Assembly: GCA_018242625.1 (NCBI GenBank)
Contig: JAFEBO010000008.1
Coordinates: forward strand, 372,001 to 436,000
Length of the DNA stretch: 64,000 bases
Reading direction: 5' to 3'
DNA from: Planctomycetota bacterium
GTDB lineage: Bacteria; Planctomycetota; Phycisphaerae; Phycisphaerales; UBA1924
The position numbers and the translations under genes are program-made. Position 1 is the stretch's first letter. Every line of letters starts with the position of its first letter. Positions 34,573 to 42,519 of this stretch are shown here, in pieces. Below the pieces are notes generated by a model. That model worked only from the letters and a program-made list of their open reading frames with translations, was not told where the DNA came from and made no database searches.

Positions 34573-35157
34573 TCACGCCCCGGTCGACTGGCCGGCAAGA
34601 TACTTCGCATGGCGCCGGCGTTCTTCGAGCATCATCCAGATGGTGTGCAGCACTCGGGAAAACCCGATGCCCAGCACCCCGCCGATCGCCGTCGCCCATC
34701 CGGCGCCGATGCTCGTCTCATCGATCAGGTAATGCTGGGTCACCAGCCAGATGATGTACAGCATCGGGCTCAGAATCGCCCGCTGCATCTGCACGAGGCC
34801 CGCGTCGTGGAGGAAGCTCATGCCCCGGTAGGCCGGGTTGTGGCTCACCAGCTTGCGGAACGGCCCGTGATTGGCCAGGTAATGCAGGCAGAAGTAGATC
34901 GAGAAATCAAAAACGACGTCCAGGAGGAACGTGATGGCCGCGATCGCCTTCCCGTTCTCGATGAACTTGGTCGAGTGAATGAAGTGCACGCAGACAGACA
35001 CCGGGATCAGCGCCAGGAGTCCCGCGGCGATAATGTTGATGTTCACGTTCACAATCCGGCGCGCGTACCAGTGCGCGACCGCCCGGACGATCGGGTTCTT
35101 GATCGGATGCTGCTCCTCCGCCGGCGGCGGAGTGATGTCTGGCGGAGCACTCTTCAT
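34573..35157 (-). CDS. Multi-pass membrane protein, function unknown
   Basis: A protein of 194 residues (from ATG 35157; an ATG four codons upstream is also possible) with a short Pro-rich cytoplasmic start, then four predicted membrane helices around residues 28-50, 60-85, 120-138 and 148-170 (for example NIIAAGLLALIPVSVCVHFI and WATAIGGVLGIGFSRVLHTI). A charged C-terminus (LEERRRHAKYLAGQ) follows. No known motif is seen. It lies between a DNA methyltransferase and asnB on the same strand, with a 78-base gap upstream. I do not recognise the family. Confidence 0.7.
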   Translation of the reverse strand: MKSAPPDITPPPAEEQHPIKNPIVRAVAHWYARRIVNVNINIIAAGLLALIPVSVCVHFIHSTKFIENGKAIAAITFLLDVVFDFSIYFCLHYLANHGPFRKLVSHNPAYRGMSFLHDAGLVQMQRAILSPMLYIIWLVTQHYLIDETSIGAGWATAIGGVLGIGFSRVLHTIWMMLEERRRHAKYLAGQSTGA

Positions 35158-35235
35158 GCCACGTCTCATGGTACGACGCGCAGGGCGGCGGGCCAATCCA
35201 CGCCGGAAACGAACTCCGACCGGCAAAGGTTTGTG

Positions 35236-35964
35236 TCACCTCTGCGAAAGCCGCTTGCGTGCCGTCCGCACGGCGGCGGCAGAAATATCAAACCCGATCG
35301 CGCTCCGCCCCAGCCTCGTCGCGGCCACCAGCGTCGTCCCGCTGCCGCAGCAGGGATCCAGCACCATGCCCCCGGGCGGACAGCAGGCTTCGACAAGAAG
35401 TTCGAGCAGGGCCAGCGGCTTCTGGGTCGGATAGCCCGTGCGCTCCGCGGCCATGTTGTTCAGTGAAGGGATGTCGAGCACATCCGTCGCCTTCTTGGTC
35501 TGCCCCTGCATCCGCCGGCTCGTCGCGGGCACGCGGGGCGGCTTGAAGTAGTACTTCTTCGGGTCGATGCAGTAGTAAAGGATGTCGTCGTGCTTGCGCG
35601 CAAAGGAGCGTGGGGAGGAGCCGCCGAGGCCGTAGGACCAGATGAGGTGATTGACGAAGCGGTCCGCGCCGAGCAATTCATCCAGTAAATGGCGGACGTG
35701 GTGCGACGTGCGGTAATCGACGTGCAGGAGGATGTTGGCGGTGGGCTTGAGGGCCGGAAGAGTCGCGGCGAGTCGCTCGCGGAGCCATTCGATGTACTTG
35801 GCGGTGGTGGGCCAGGAGTCCTGGTATTTGGCGGCGTGGCCGCGGGTGCCGGACTTGGCTTTGCCGGTGTTGAAGGGTGGGTCGGCGTAGAGGAGGTCAA
35901 CGCTTGAACGGTCAATATCCGACGCGCTTGCCAGCCAGTCTGAATGACGCACGGTCAAAATCAT
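35236..35964 (-). CDS. Orphan beta-class DNA methyltransferase (N6-adenine/N4-cytosine type)
   Basis: The 242-residue enzyme has motif IV DPPFNTGK at 28-35 and motif I/X near the C-terminus, VLDPCCGSGTTLVAATRLGR (about 204-223). The order catalytic motif, target recognition, SAM site defines the beta class. DPPF favours adenine N6 methylation, but cytosine N4 cannot be excluded. ATG 35964 overlaps the upstream hypothetical gene by 4 bases. No restriction endonuclease or specificity subunit is visible, so it is a solitary methyltransferase; its target sequence cannot be predicted. Confidence 0.88.
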   Translation of the reverse strand: MILTVRHSDWLASASDIDRSSVDLLYADPPFNTGKAKSGTRGHAAKYQDSWPTTAKYIEWLRERLAATLPALKPTANILLHVDYRTSHHVRHLLDELLGADRFVNHLIWSYGLGGSSPRSFARKHDDILYYCIDPKKYYFKPPRVPATSRRMQGQTKKATDVLDIPSLNNMAAERTGYPTQKPLALLELLVEACCPPGGMVLDPCCGSGTTLVAATRLGRSAIGFDISAAAVRTARKRLSQR

Positions 35965-36362
35965 TCGGCAGAACTCACGGCCCCTTTGGCTCTTTGCGGC
36001 GAGCGAACCAGCAGCACGCCCGCCACGACTGAAACGACCGAATTGGCGGTTAGGAACCAACTGCCGCGGCTGAAATTCAAACTGGTGGAATCAACGAATC
36101 CATCGGCAATGAATTTTGCCAGGCCAAAGCGGCTGTCTGTGACGGATGGATCAAATGCTCGAGTATTTGCAATTGCGAGTGCCCACATCTGATCGACCTC
36201 TTCGACGGATTTCGTCTCCTCCCCGAAAGCCCTTCGCAGGGGAACATCGACGTAGGACCATCCGAGGACGCGGTAGTGGCCCGCAATAAGTGCAGCCCCA
36301 TAAGCGAAGTATCCGCTTAGACCGCCCCAAAACAGCAGGAAGATTCCAAACAGCTCGCGCAT
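35961..36362 (-). CDS. Small membrane protein, function unknown
   Basis: 133 residues with membrane helices at about 3-24 (FGIFLLFWGGLSGYFAYGAA) and about 103-118 (TANSVVSVVAGVLLV), separated by an 75-residue soluble loop that contains many charged residues. It ends in an ATGA overlap with the DNA methyltransferase. No recognised domain. It is divergent from the SAM methyltransferase at 36410. Confidence 0.6.
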   Translation of the reverse strand: MRELFGIFLLFWGGLSGYFAYGAALIAGHYRVLGWSYVDVPLRRAFGEETKSVEEVDQMWALAIANTRAFDPSVTDSRFGLAKFIADGFVDSTSLNFSRGSWFLTANSVVSVVAGVLLVRSPQRAKGAVSSAE

Positions 36363-36409
36363 TGTGCCAGTTTACTCAGCCGCGACCCGCCTGCGTACCT
36401 TCCCCATCC

Positions 36410-37240
36410 ATGCCCCGCACCAAACTCCCGATCCTCACCCGCGCCAACGCTGACAAGCACGACCTCTACGAACGCGCCGTCCAGTGCTCCGAGGCCGAGA
36501 TCGAGTTCGTCGACAAGGCCTACAGGAAAATTCGCGGCAAGCCGGCTCGCGTGCTCCGCGAGGATTTCTGCGGCACCGCCGCCACCGCCTGCGAGTGGGT
36601 CCGTCTTCGCAAGGACAACCGCGCCATCGGCGTCGATCTCGACGGTCCCACACTCGCCAATGGCCGTAAGCGGCACGTCGCCAAGCTCTCCGAAGAGCAG
36701 CAGTCGCGTCTGACGCTCCAGCAGCGCAACGTCCTGGACCCCGCCGGTCCGGGCATGGGCGTGGACGTTGTCCTCGCCATGAACTTCAGCTACTGGATCT
36801 TCACCACCCGGGAAGACATGCTGAAGTACTTCCGCGCCGTGCGAAAGTCCCTCGGCGCCAAGGGCATCTTCTTCCTCGATCACTACGGCGGCGCTGATTC
36901 CTACCTCGAAATCAAGGAACGCCGCCGCATCGGCGGGCCCCGCCGGGGCTTCACCTACGTCTGGGATCAGTCCTTCTACAACCCGCTTACGAACGAGAAG
37001 ATCAACCGGATTCACTTTGAGTTTCACAAGGGGCCGCCCTGGCGCAACGCCTTTGTCTACCGATGGCGTCTCTGGTCCCTCGTCGAGGTCCGCGAACTCC
37101 TTGCGGAGGCCGGTTTCTCCAAGGTCACTGTCTACTGGGAAGGCGACGACGGAAAGGGCGGGGGGGACGGCAACTTCAGGATCACCACCCGGGGCGAAGC
37201 CTGCCGTTGTTACATCGCGTACATCTCGGCAGAGAAATAG
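36410..37240 (+). CDS. SAM-dependent methyltransferase, REDFCG family (copy 1)
   Basis: 276 residues with a class I methyltransferase fold. Instead of the usual Gly-rich motif I it has VLREDFCGTAATACEW (about 48-63), followed by an acidic motif II IGVDLDGPTLANG and a motif IV-like VDVVLAMNFSYWI. A C-terminal block NAFVYRWRLWSLVEVRELLA ends with an AGF segment. ATG 36410 is preferred over upstream in-frame starts that would add Arg/Pro-rich residues. A clear paralogue is at 47363-48205. The substrate is unknown. It is followed 20 bases later by the polyprenyl synthase. Confidence 0.82.
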   Translation: MPRTKLPILTRANADKHDLYERAVQCSEAEIEFVDKAYRKIRGKPARVLREDFCGTAATACEWVRLRKDNRAIGVDLDGPTLANGRKRHVAKLSEEQQSRLTLQQRNVLDPAGPGMGVDVVLAMNFSYWIFTTREDMLKYFRAVRKSLGAKGIFFLDHYGGADSYLEIKERRRIGGPRRGFTYVWDQSFYNPLTNEKINRIHFEFHKGPPWRNAFVYRWRLWSLVEVRELLAEAGFSKVTVYWEGDDGKGGGDGNFRITTRGEACRCYIAYISAEK

Positions 37241-37260
37241 GCCGCTAAAGTCCCGGGACG

Positions 37261-38286
37261 ATGCAGCAGATCCTGCACAACATCGGGGCCGACAAGGACG
37301 GCGATCTCACCGGCAAGATCGGTGAATTTCTCATGCGCGTCGTCTCGGTCTTCGATGCGCAACTCGAGTCAGACCTGGCTCCCGTTGCCGTGCTGGTCAA
37401 GCACGTCGAGTCCTACCGCGGAAAGATGCTGCGGCCCACGCTCGTCGGCCTGTGCGGGCTCGCGGTGCGGCCGGATGTCCCGCTCACACGCGAGCACGCC
37501 GTCGTCGGCGCCGTCTGCGAGATGGTCCACATGGCCACGCTCGTGCACGACGATGTGCTCGACGAGGCCGATACCCGACGCAAGGGGCTCACCGTCAACA
37601 AGCTTCGCGGCAATGAGCCGGCGGTCATCCTGGGAGATCTCCTCATCGCCGCCGCCTACCACCTCTGCTCGCAGCTGCAGGATCAGCGTGCCGCGCTGGC
37701 CGTGGGCCACGCGAGCATGGTGATGTGCGCGGGCGAGCTGCTCCAATTGCACCACCGCGAGGATTTCGCGCTCGACGAGCGTACCTACTTTGAGATCGTC
37801 GATCGCAAGACCGCGGCGCTCATCGCGACCTCGTGCGAACTCGGGGCGGCACGGAGCGGCGCGAGCAAGGAGATCTCCGATCGGCTCGCCCAGTACGGCC
37901 GCAAGCTCGGCGTCGCCTTCCAGATCCAGGACGATGTCCTCGACCTTACCGGCGAAGAGCGGGTGGTGGGCAAGACCCTCGGCAAAGACCTCGAAAAGGG
38001 CAAACTCACCCTGCCCCTCATCCATCACCTCGCGAGCGTCTCGGGCAAGGATCGCGGCAAGTCTCTTTTGCTCCTCGAAGAAGCGAGCGAAGGGCACGCC
38101 AATTCGGCCGATGCCGCTTCAACGCTCCGTCGGTCGGTCGTCGAAACCGGTTCACTCGATTACGCCAAATCCGTCGCCCTGCGACTCGTCAGCGAAGCCA
38201 AGGCGGAAATCGCAGCTATCGCACCCTCCGCCGCGAAGAGCGGCCTGCTCGCCGCCGCCGACGCGGTCGTGAACCGCAACCTGTAA
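37261..38286 (+). CDS. Polyprenyl (octaprenyl-type) diphosphate synthase
   Basis: The 341-residue trans-prenyltransferase extends an allylic diphosphate with isopentenyl units, most likely to make the side chain of menaquinone. It has the first Asp-rich motif LVHDDVLDEADTRR (about 95-108), where the wide spacing DDxxxxD suits long-chain products, and the second motif FQIQDDVLDLTGEE (about 220-233). The flanking KTAALIATSCELGA and GKDLEKGKLTLPLI blocks are intact. It lies 20 bases after the methyltransferase; that partner could be a quinone-pathway enzyme, but this is only a guess. Confidence 0.93.
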   Translation: MQQILHNIGADKDGDLTGKIGEFLMRVVSVFDAQLESDLAPVAVLVKHVESYRGKMLRPTLVGLCGLAVRPDVPLTREHAVVGAVCEMVHMATLVHDDVLDEADTRRKGLTVNKLRGNEPAVILGDLLIAAAYHLCSQLQDQRAALAVGHASMVMCAGELLQLHHREDFALDERTYFEIVDRKTAALIATSCELGAARSGASKEISDRLAQYGRKLGVAFQIQDDVLDLTGEERVVGKTLGKDLEKGKLTLPLIHHLASVSGKDRGKSLLLLEEASEGHANSADAASTLRRSVVETGSLDYAKSVALRLVSEAKAEIAAIAPSAAKSGLLAAADAVVNRNL

Positions 38287-38315
38287 AACGAAAACGCCGG
38301 CCACGGGGCCGGCGT
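38285..38315 (-). terminator. Rho-independent terminator of the dockerin-type gene
   Basis: On the minus strand ACGCCGGCC (38315-38307) pairs with GGCCGGCGT (38302-38294) over a 4-base loop and is followed by TTT, CG and TTTT. It also lies directly after the polyprenyl synthase stop and may act in part for that strand, though without a T-run there. Confidence 0.78.
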
Positions 38316-38337
38316 CGGAGGGTGGCAAAGAGCCCGC

Positions 38338-39405
38338 TCAATCGCACAGCAGGTTGTCGTAGGCAACGACAAACAACGAGAAGTCTGCATCGTCCGTCAC
38401 GCCGTCTCCGTTGAGATCGCTCCGGGCGTCGAGAAGCTCGTTGTAGGACGCGACAAAGTACGTGAAATCGGTGTCGTCAACGAGGTTGTCGCCGTCAAAG
38501 TCGGCGGCGCAGGTCACTGCCACTTCAAGGGAAAGCTGCGGGGCGTAGCCGAGCACTGCCGCGGCATTTTCACGGGTGTAGATGCGCGGATACGTGACGC
38601 CGCCGGTGCCGCCGCCCGGGCCGCCGCTCGTGGGTTCGAGCGTGGTGACGAGCAGGCGAATCCGTCCGTCGTTGAGCGCGTTCTGGAGGTAGACGTAGTT
38701 CGCGGATGAGACGCCGCTCAGCGTGAACCGGACTTCGGTGCCCTGCGGCACGAGCGTGCCGGGGGTCAATTCGCCGGACTCGCCGTAAAGCCTGGCGACC
38801 GCCATCGGGCTGCCGGGGAGCTTCTCACGCACCTGGCGGGACATATCGGTGCCCGCCTGGTAGTTATCGAGCAGCACGGGGTAGACGTTTCGGGCAGCCT
38901 GCGCCGGGGGAACGGTGGGAGTGCCTCCGAAGGGGGAGCTCTCCACAAAGGTGGCGGCCGAGAAACCGTTGCGATAACCCGCGGGCCAGATTTCGATCGG
39001 CTTGCTCGGGTCCGCATCCGCAACATACTGCGGATCGCTCGTTGCGTAGCTCGAAGCGAGCGGGTCCGGGGTGGGGTCGTAGTAGAAGGAGATATCGTTT
39101 TCAACGTACACGCTCAAGGTCGCGCTGAGGATCTTGTAACTCAGACGCCCTTTGCCGGCGGGCACATCGTCGCCCGTGTCGAAGCCGATCAGCAATTCGC
39201 CGTCGCGGTCATCGAACCCGGGCTGATTGATTGCGGCGAACAGCGAGGCGCGCGTTTCAGCGCCCGCAGCAAAGTTAAACGGGTACATCCACCGGTCGAG
39301 CGCGGGCTGCTCATAGGAATGGCTGAAAACCTGCCCGGATGCATTTGAACCCGCCAAAATGGACATGAAGGTCAGCAATGAGGCCCGGTTGAGCGTGTTG
39401 GACAT
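38338..39405 (-). CDS. Secreted protein with C-terminal dockerin/EF-hand-like repeats
   Basis: 355 residues with a signal peptide (about 1-24, cleavage near NASGQ), a central beta-rich region of unknown fold (about 25-290) and a C-terminal pair of calcium-binding loops: DFDGDNLVDDTDFTYFVASY and then DLNGDGVTDDADFSLFVVAY (about 299-350). These are the EF-hand/dockerin-like repeats often found at the C-terminus of secreted planctomycete proteins. The start has GAGGAG 6 bases upstream. It is divergent from the pseudopilin gene, with a Fur-like dyad between them, and its own terminator follows. I cannot assign a substrate or partner. Confidence 0.8.
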   Translation of the reverse strand: MSNTLNRASLLTFMSILAGSNASGQVFSHSYEQPALDRWMYPFNFAAGAETRASLFAAINQPGFDDRDGELLIGFDTGDDVPAGKGRLSYKILSATLSVYVENDISFYYDPTPDPLASSYATSDPQYVADADPSKPIEIWPAGYRNGFSAATFVESSPFGGTPTVPPAQAARNVYPVLLDNYQAGTDMSRQVREKLPGSPMAVARLYGESGELTPGTLVPQGTEVRFTLSGVSSANYVYLQNALNDGRIRLLVTTLEPTSGGPGGGTGGVTYPRIYTRENAAAVLGYAPQLSLEVAVTCAADFDGDNLVDDTDFTYFVASYNELLDARSDLNGDGVTDDADFSLFVVAYDNLLCD

Positions 39406-39531
39406 GGGAACTCCTCGAACGGAAAACGCACTGAAAGAGGGCTAAGATGGTTTCGGTGAAATGGAAATTCCTGCTGTCTGACAAGAAATAATGACGAGCC
39501 AGACTTGAAAAGCAAGAGAATTCCGTAAAAT

Positions 39532-39550
39532 ATTGAGACTCAGTCTCAAT
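39532..39550 (+). promoter_or_regulatory. Perfect 9-1-9 dyad operator (Fur-box-like) between divergent genes
   Basis: ATTGAGACT-C-AGTCTCAAT is a perfect inverted repeat in the AT-rich 164-base gap. The core TGAGACT-N-AGTCTCA has the 7-1-7 geometry of Fur-family boxes (TGAGAAT-N-ATTCTCA), one base different per half-site. It directly follows a possible promoter (TTGAAA 39505-39510, TAAAAT 39526-39531, 15-base spacing) for the pseudopilin gene. There is no T-run, so a terminator is unlikely. Confidence 0.6.
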
Positions 39551-39569
39551 ACTGATCCCGGAAAAACGC

Positions 39570-40517
39570 GTGCACAGCACCTCCCGTCAAACGCACACCC
39601 GAACCCGTTGTTGCCCCATCCGCAGGCTCCTGGGTGATCGAGCCTTCACGCTCGTGGAGCTTCTGGTGGTCATCGCGATCGTGGCGCTTCTCATTTCGCT
39701 TGCGGTCCCGTCCTTGGCCCGGGCCAGGGTCATGGCCAGGCAGACCCGTGAGATGAACGCGGGGCGTCAACTGATGGTTGCGTTTACGTGCTACGCGGGG
39801 GACAACAAGGGGGCTGTTCTCCAGGGATATCCCTCGGCGGATCAGGTAGGCGGCTCCATGGTGGTGGTGGACGATCGCGGCAAGCGGATCGTCGGGCCCG
39901 AAGCCCAGCGCTATCCCTGGCGGATCGTCCCTTATCTGGGGAACAACTTCAGCGCTCTTTACGACGATGCGAAGGTCCTTGCATCGCTGAAGGAGCGAGA
40001 ATCGGCGTACTCACAGATCGGAGAAAGCTGGGGGTACGTGGGCAGCCTGTTCCCGTCGCTGGGGATGAATGTGGCCTTTGTCGGAGGGAGTGACAAGCAC
40101 TACGCCAACGACAAGCTGATTTTGAAGAGCTTCGGCAAGTTCTACGTGACGCGGATCGACGATGCGCTCCGGCCCTCCAAGCTCATGACCTTCGTGTCGG
40201 CGCGGGTGAATCCCGGAGATCTGGAAGCCGCGTCGGGCGCGAGCGCCGCGTCCTCCCTGCTGGGGCAGGACCGCTTCGAGGGCTATTTCATGGTCGAGTC
40301 GCCGTGGATGACGGCTCGCGCCTGGCAGACGGCGTACGACGAGCGTGCAGATTCGGCGAAGAAGAATTCGGGGTATGTGGCCTGCCGCTTTGCAAAGAAG
40401 GCGGTCGCAAGCTCGCTGGATGGGCACACCGAAGCGCTCGGCTGGAACGAGCTCAACGACATGACGCGCTGGGCCAACGGCGCAACCGATGCCTCGTGGT
40501 ACCTCGGTAAGAAGTGA
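39570..40517 (+). CDS. Prepilin-type N-terminal methylation (pseudopilin-like) protein
   Basis: 315 residues. A short basic leader (about 1-24) precedes the type IV prepilin site RAFTLVELLVVIAIVALLIS: Ala takes the place of the usual Gly before Phe and the Glu5 equivalent is present. One membrane helix is followed by a large soluble domain with an alpha-helical spine (about 45-65) and a C-terminal beta-rich region. The start is GTG 39570 with a weak GGAAA ribosome site. Such proteins form pseudopili of type II-like secretion or surface fibres and are very numerous in planctomycetes. It is divergent from the secreted dockerin-type protein. Confidence 0.8.
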   Translation: MHSTSRQTHTRTRCCPIRRLLGDRAFTLVELLVVIAIVALLISLAVPSLARARVMARQTREMNAGRQLMVAFTCYAGDNKGAVLQGYPSADQVGGSMVVVDDRGKRIVGPEAQRYPWRIVPYLGNNFSALYDDAKVLASLKERESAYSQIGESWGYVGSLFPSLGMNVAFVGGSDKHYANDKLILKSFGKFYVTRIDDALRPSKLMTFVSARVNPGDLEAASGASAASSLLGQDRFEGYFMVESPWMTARAWQTAYDERADSAKKNSGYVACRFAKKAVASSLDGHTEALGWNELNDMTRWANGATDASWYLGKK

Positions 40518-40550
40518 TCAGACCCGGGGCAGCGCATACCCTCCGCCCTG

Positions 40551-41861
40551 ATGAGCGCGGCACAAACGACATCGTTTCTCGAAGAAATGCGCTGGCGCGG
40601 GCAGCTGCACCAGTGCACGGACGAAGCGGCTCTCGAGCGGCATCTGGCCGGGGGCGTTCGCCGCGCGTACGCCGGATTTGACCCCACCGCGGACTCACTG
40701 ACGATCGGCAATCTTGTCACGATCATGGCGCTGGCCCATTTTCAGCGGGCTGGGCACGCCCCGGTGGCGGTGATGGGGGGAGGGACGGGCCTGATCGGCG
40801 ACCCTTCGGGAAAGAGTGCCGAACGCCAGCTCATGACGGCGGAGACGGTGGCGGCGAACGTGTCGAAGATCGAGAAGATCTTCGATCGCATCCTGGATTT
40901 CAGCGGCTCGTCCGGTCGCCCGAAGGCCGCGATGGTGAACAACATCGACTGGCTGGGCAAGCTCGGCTATCTCGAGGCGCTGCGCGATATCGGCAAGCAC
41001 TTCTCGGTCAACATGATGATCCAGAAGGACTCGGTGCGCGACCGCCTCCACAACCGCGACCAGGGCATCAGCTACACCGAGTTCAGCTACATGATCCTGC
41101 AGAGCTACGACTTTGTGCATCTGTTCCGGGAGCGGGGCGTGACGCTTCAGCTGGGCGGCAGTGACCAGTGGGGCAACATCGTCGGCGGCTGCGATCTCAT
41201 CCGTCGCATGAACCCGCAGGGAGCCAACGAGAGCTGGGGCGTGACGTGGCCGCTCGTGACCAAAGCGGACGGGGGCAAATTCGGAAAGACCGAATCCGGG
41301 GCGATCTGGCTGACGAGGGAACGCACCAGTCCCTACGCGTACTACCAGTTCTGGCTGAATGCCGCCGATGCGGACGTGGTGAGGTTCCTGAAGACTTTCA
41401 CCTTCTTGTCCAGGGAAGAAATCGAAGCTCTCGAGCACAAGGCCAAGGTCGAGCCCGGCGCGCGCGAAGCCCAGCGGGCGCTTGCACGCGAGGCGACGAA
41501 GATTCTGCACGGCGAAAGCGAGATGCACCAGGCCGAAGCCGCCGGCAAAGCGCTCTTTTCCGGCGATATCGCCGGGCTTTCGGCGGCGCTGCTCGATGAG
41601 GTTTTCGCGAGCGCCCCGACGACACAACTCGCCCGGACCCGGCTCGAGGGCGAGGGCGTTGCGCTGCTCGATCTGCTCGTGGAGGTGCAGGCAGTCGCAT
41701 CGAAGCGCGAAGCGAAGGAATTCCTGGGCAACGGGTCCGTGACGGTGAACGGACAGAAGGCGGGGCCCGATCAGAAGCTCCGCACGGGCGACCTGCTGCA
41801 CGGTTCGGTCATTGCCATCCGGCGCGGCAAGAAGAACTGGCATGTGACGCGCTGGGCGTAA
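40551..41861 (+). CDS. tyrS: Tyrosyl-tRNA synthetase
   Basis: The 436-residue enzyme charges tRNA-Tyr. The class I catalytic core has the first signature as DSLTIGNLVTIMALAHFQRA (HIGH-equivalent near 47-50), GDPSGKSAER, the tyrosine/tRNA region LQLGGSDQWGNIVGG, and the KMSKS-equivalent KFGKTESG at about 243-250. A C-terminal S4 RNA-binding domain (about 370-436) ends in GDLLHGSVIAIRRGKKNW. Length and domain order match bacterial TyrRS. The ATG lies 33 bases after the pseudopilin gene and is probably read from the same or an overlapping transcript. Confidence 0.96.
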   Translation: MSAAQTTSFLEEMRWRGQLHQCTDEAALERHLAGGVRRAYAGFDPTADSLTIGNLVTIMALAHFQRAGHAPVAVMGGGTGLIGDPSGKSAERQLMTAETVAANVSKIEKIFDRILDFSGSSGRPKAAMVNNIDWLGKLGYLEALRDIGKHFSVNMMIQKDSVRDRLHNRDQGISYTEFSYMILQSYDFVHLFRERGVTLQLGGSDQWGNIVGGCDLIRRMNPQGANESWGVTWPLVTKADGGKFGKTESGAIWLTRERTSPYAYYQFWLNAADADVVRFLKTFTFLSREEIEALEHKAKVEPGAREAQRALAREATKILHGESEMHQAEAAGKALFSGDIAGLSAALLDEVFASAPTTQLARTRLEGEGVALLDLLVEVQAVASKREAKEFLGNGSVTVNGQKAGPDQKLRTGDLLHGSVIAIRRGKKNWHVTRWA

Positions 41862-41970
41862 TGAGCCGAGTTCGGGTCGATCTTCCGCTGAAATCGCAAC
41901 ATTCAGGTGCCGAGACCCCCGACGGGCGCGCACGCCAGAGTGCTTTCCAATTTTCTTTGATCGTCGCATG

Positions 41971-41996
41971 GATTCATGGACGGGGTGTCATGAATC
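41971..41996 (+). promoter_or_regulatory. 8-10-8 dyad upstream of the VOC/BKACE operon
   Basis: GATTCATG (41971-41978) and CATGAATC (41989-41996) are perfect inverted repeats around a 10-base spacer in the 204-base gap after tyrS. A -10-like TATAAG lies at 42013-42018, putting the dyad over the presumed -35 region, as expected for a repressor or activator site. No regulator gene is next to it. Confidence 0.45.
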
Positions 41997-42065
41997 GCGA
42001 CTCCGTATCTGGTATAAGTTTGGGCCTTGCGAATCCACCCCTCGGCGGGTCAGGGAGAAGCCAAC

Positions 42066-42458
42066 TTGTCTGGATCGGTAACGCACTTTGAGGTGTACGG
42101 CGACAATCCCGACCGGCTCGCAGTTTTCTATCAGAGAGTCTTGGGTTGGGAAACAGAGCGAATGCCCGGGGTGGCGTACTGGCGCGCGAGAGTTCCATCA
42201 GAAGCGGCTCAGCCGCTGGTCAGTGGCGGCATCGCGTACCGGGCGGTGCCGGGTTTCAACGGCTGGCTGATGTATGCGCAGGTCGCGTCGGTTGATCACA
42301 CCGCCGCCTTGATCACGGAACTGGGCGGCGCGGTGGTTCGACCGAAAACCGCGGTGCCGCGCACCGCGTGGGTGACCATCGTTTCTGATCCGGAAAAGAA
42401 CATCTTCGGTATCTGGGAGCCGGATCCGAACGCCTTCCCGATGCCCGAGCCCGACTGA
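42066..42458 (+). CDS. VOC (glyoxalase/bleomycin-resistance fold) family protein
   Basis: 130 residues forming the paired beta-alpha-beta-beta-beta units of the vicinal oxygen chelate fold. The start pattern SVTHFEVYGDNPDRLAVFYQ leads to LGWE, then GGIAYRAVPGFNGWLMYAQV, and a C-terminal IVSDPEKNIFGIWEPD with a likely metal Glu. Start TTG 42066 has GGGAG 8 bases upstream; a TTG at 42027 is less likely. It leads the small operon before the BKACE gene. The specific reaction cannot be inferred; isomerase, dioxygenase or lyase activity are all known in the superfamily. Confidence 0.82.
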   Translation: MSGSVTHFEVYGDNPDRLAVFYQRVLGWETERMPGVAYWRARVPSEAAQPLVSGGIAYRAVPGFNGWLMYAQVASVDHTAALITELGGAVVRPKTAVPRTAWVTIVSDPEKNIFGIWEPDPNAFPMPEPD

Positions 42459-42519
42459 AGAAACATCGGGGCAAGTCGCTCCCCAAACTCACCCAACGCG
42501 ACGCCGACAGGAGCTCTGA

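Noticed and set aside
33916-35466. Open frame of about 516 codons opposite asnB and the membrane protein
   Set aside because: His/Arg/Pro-rich and crosses three minus-strand genes with good motifs.
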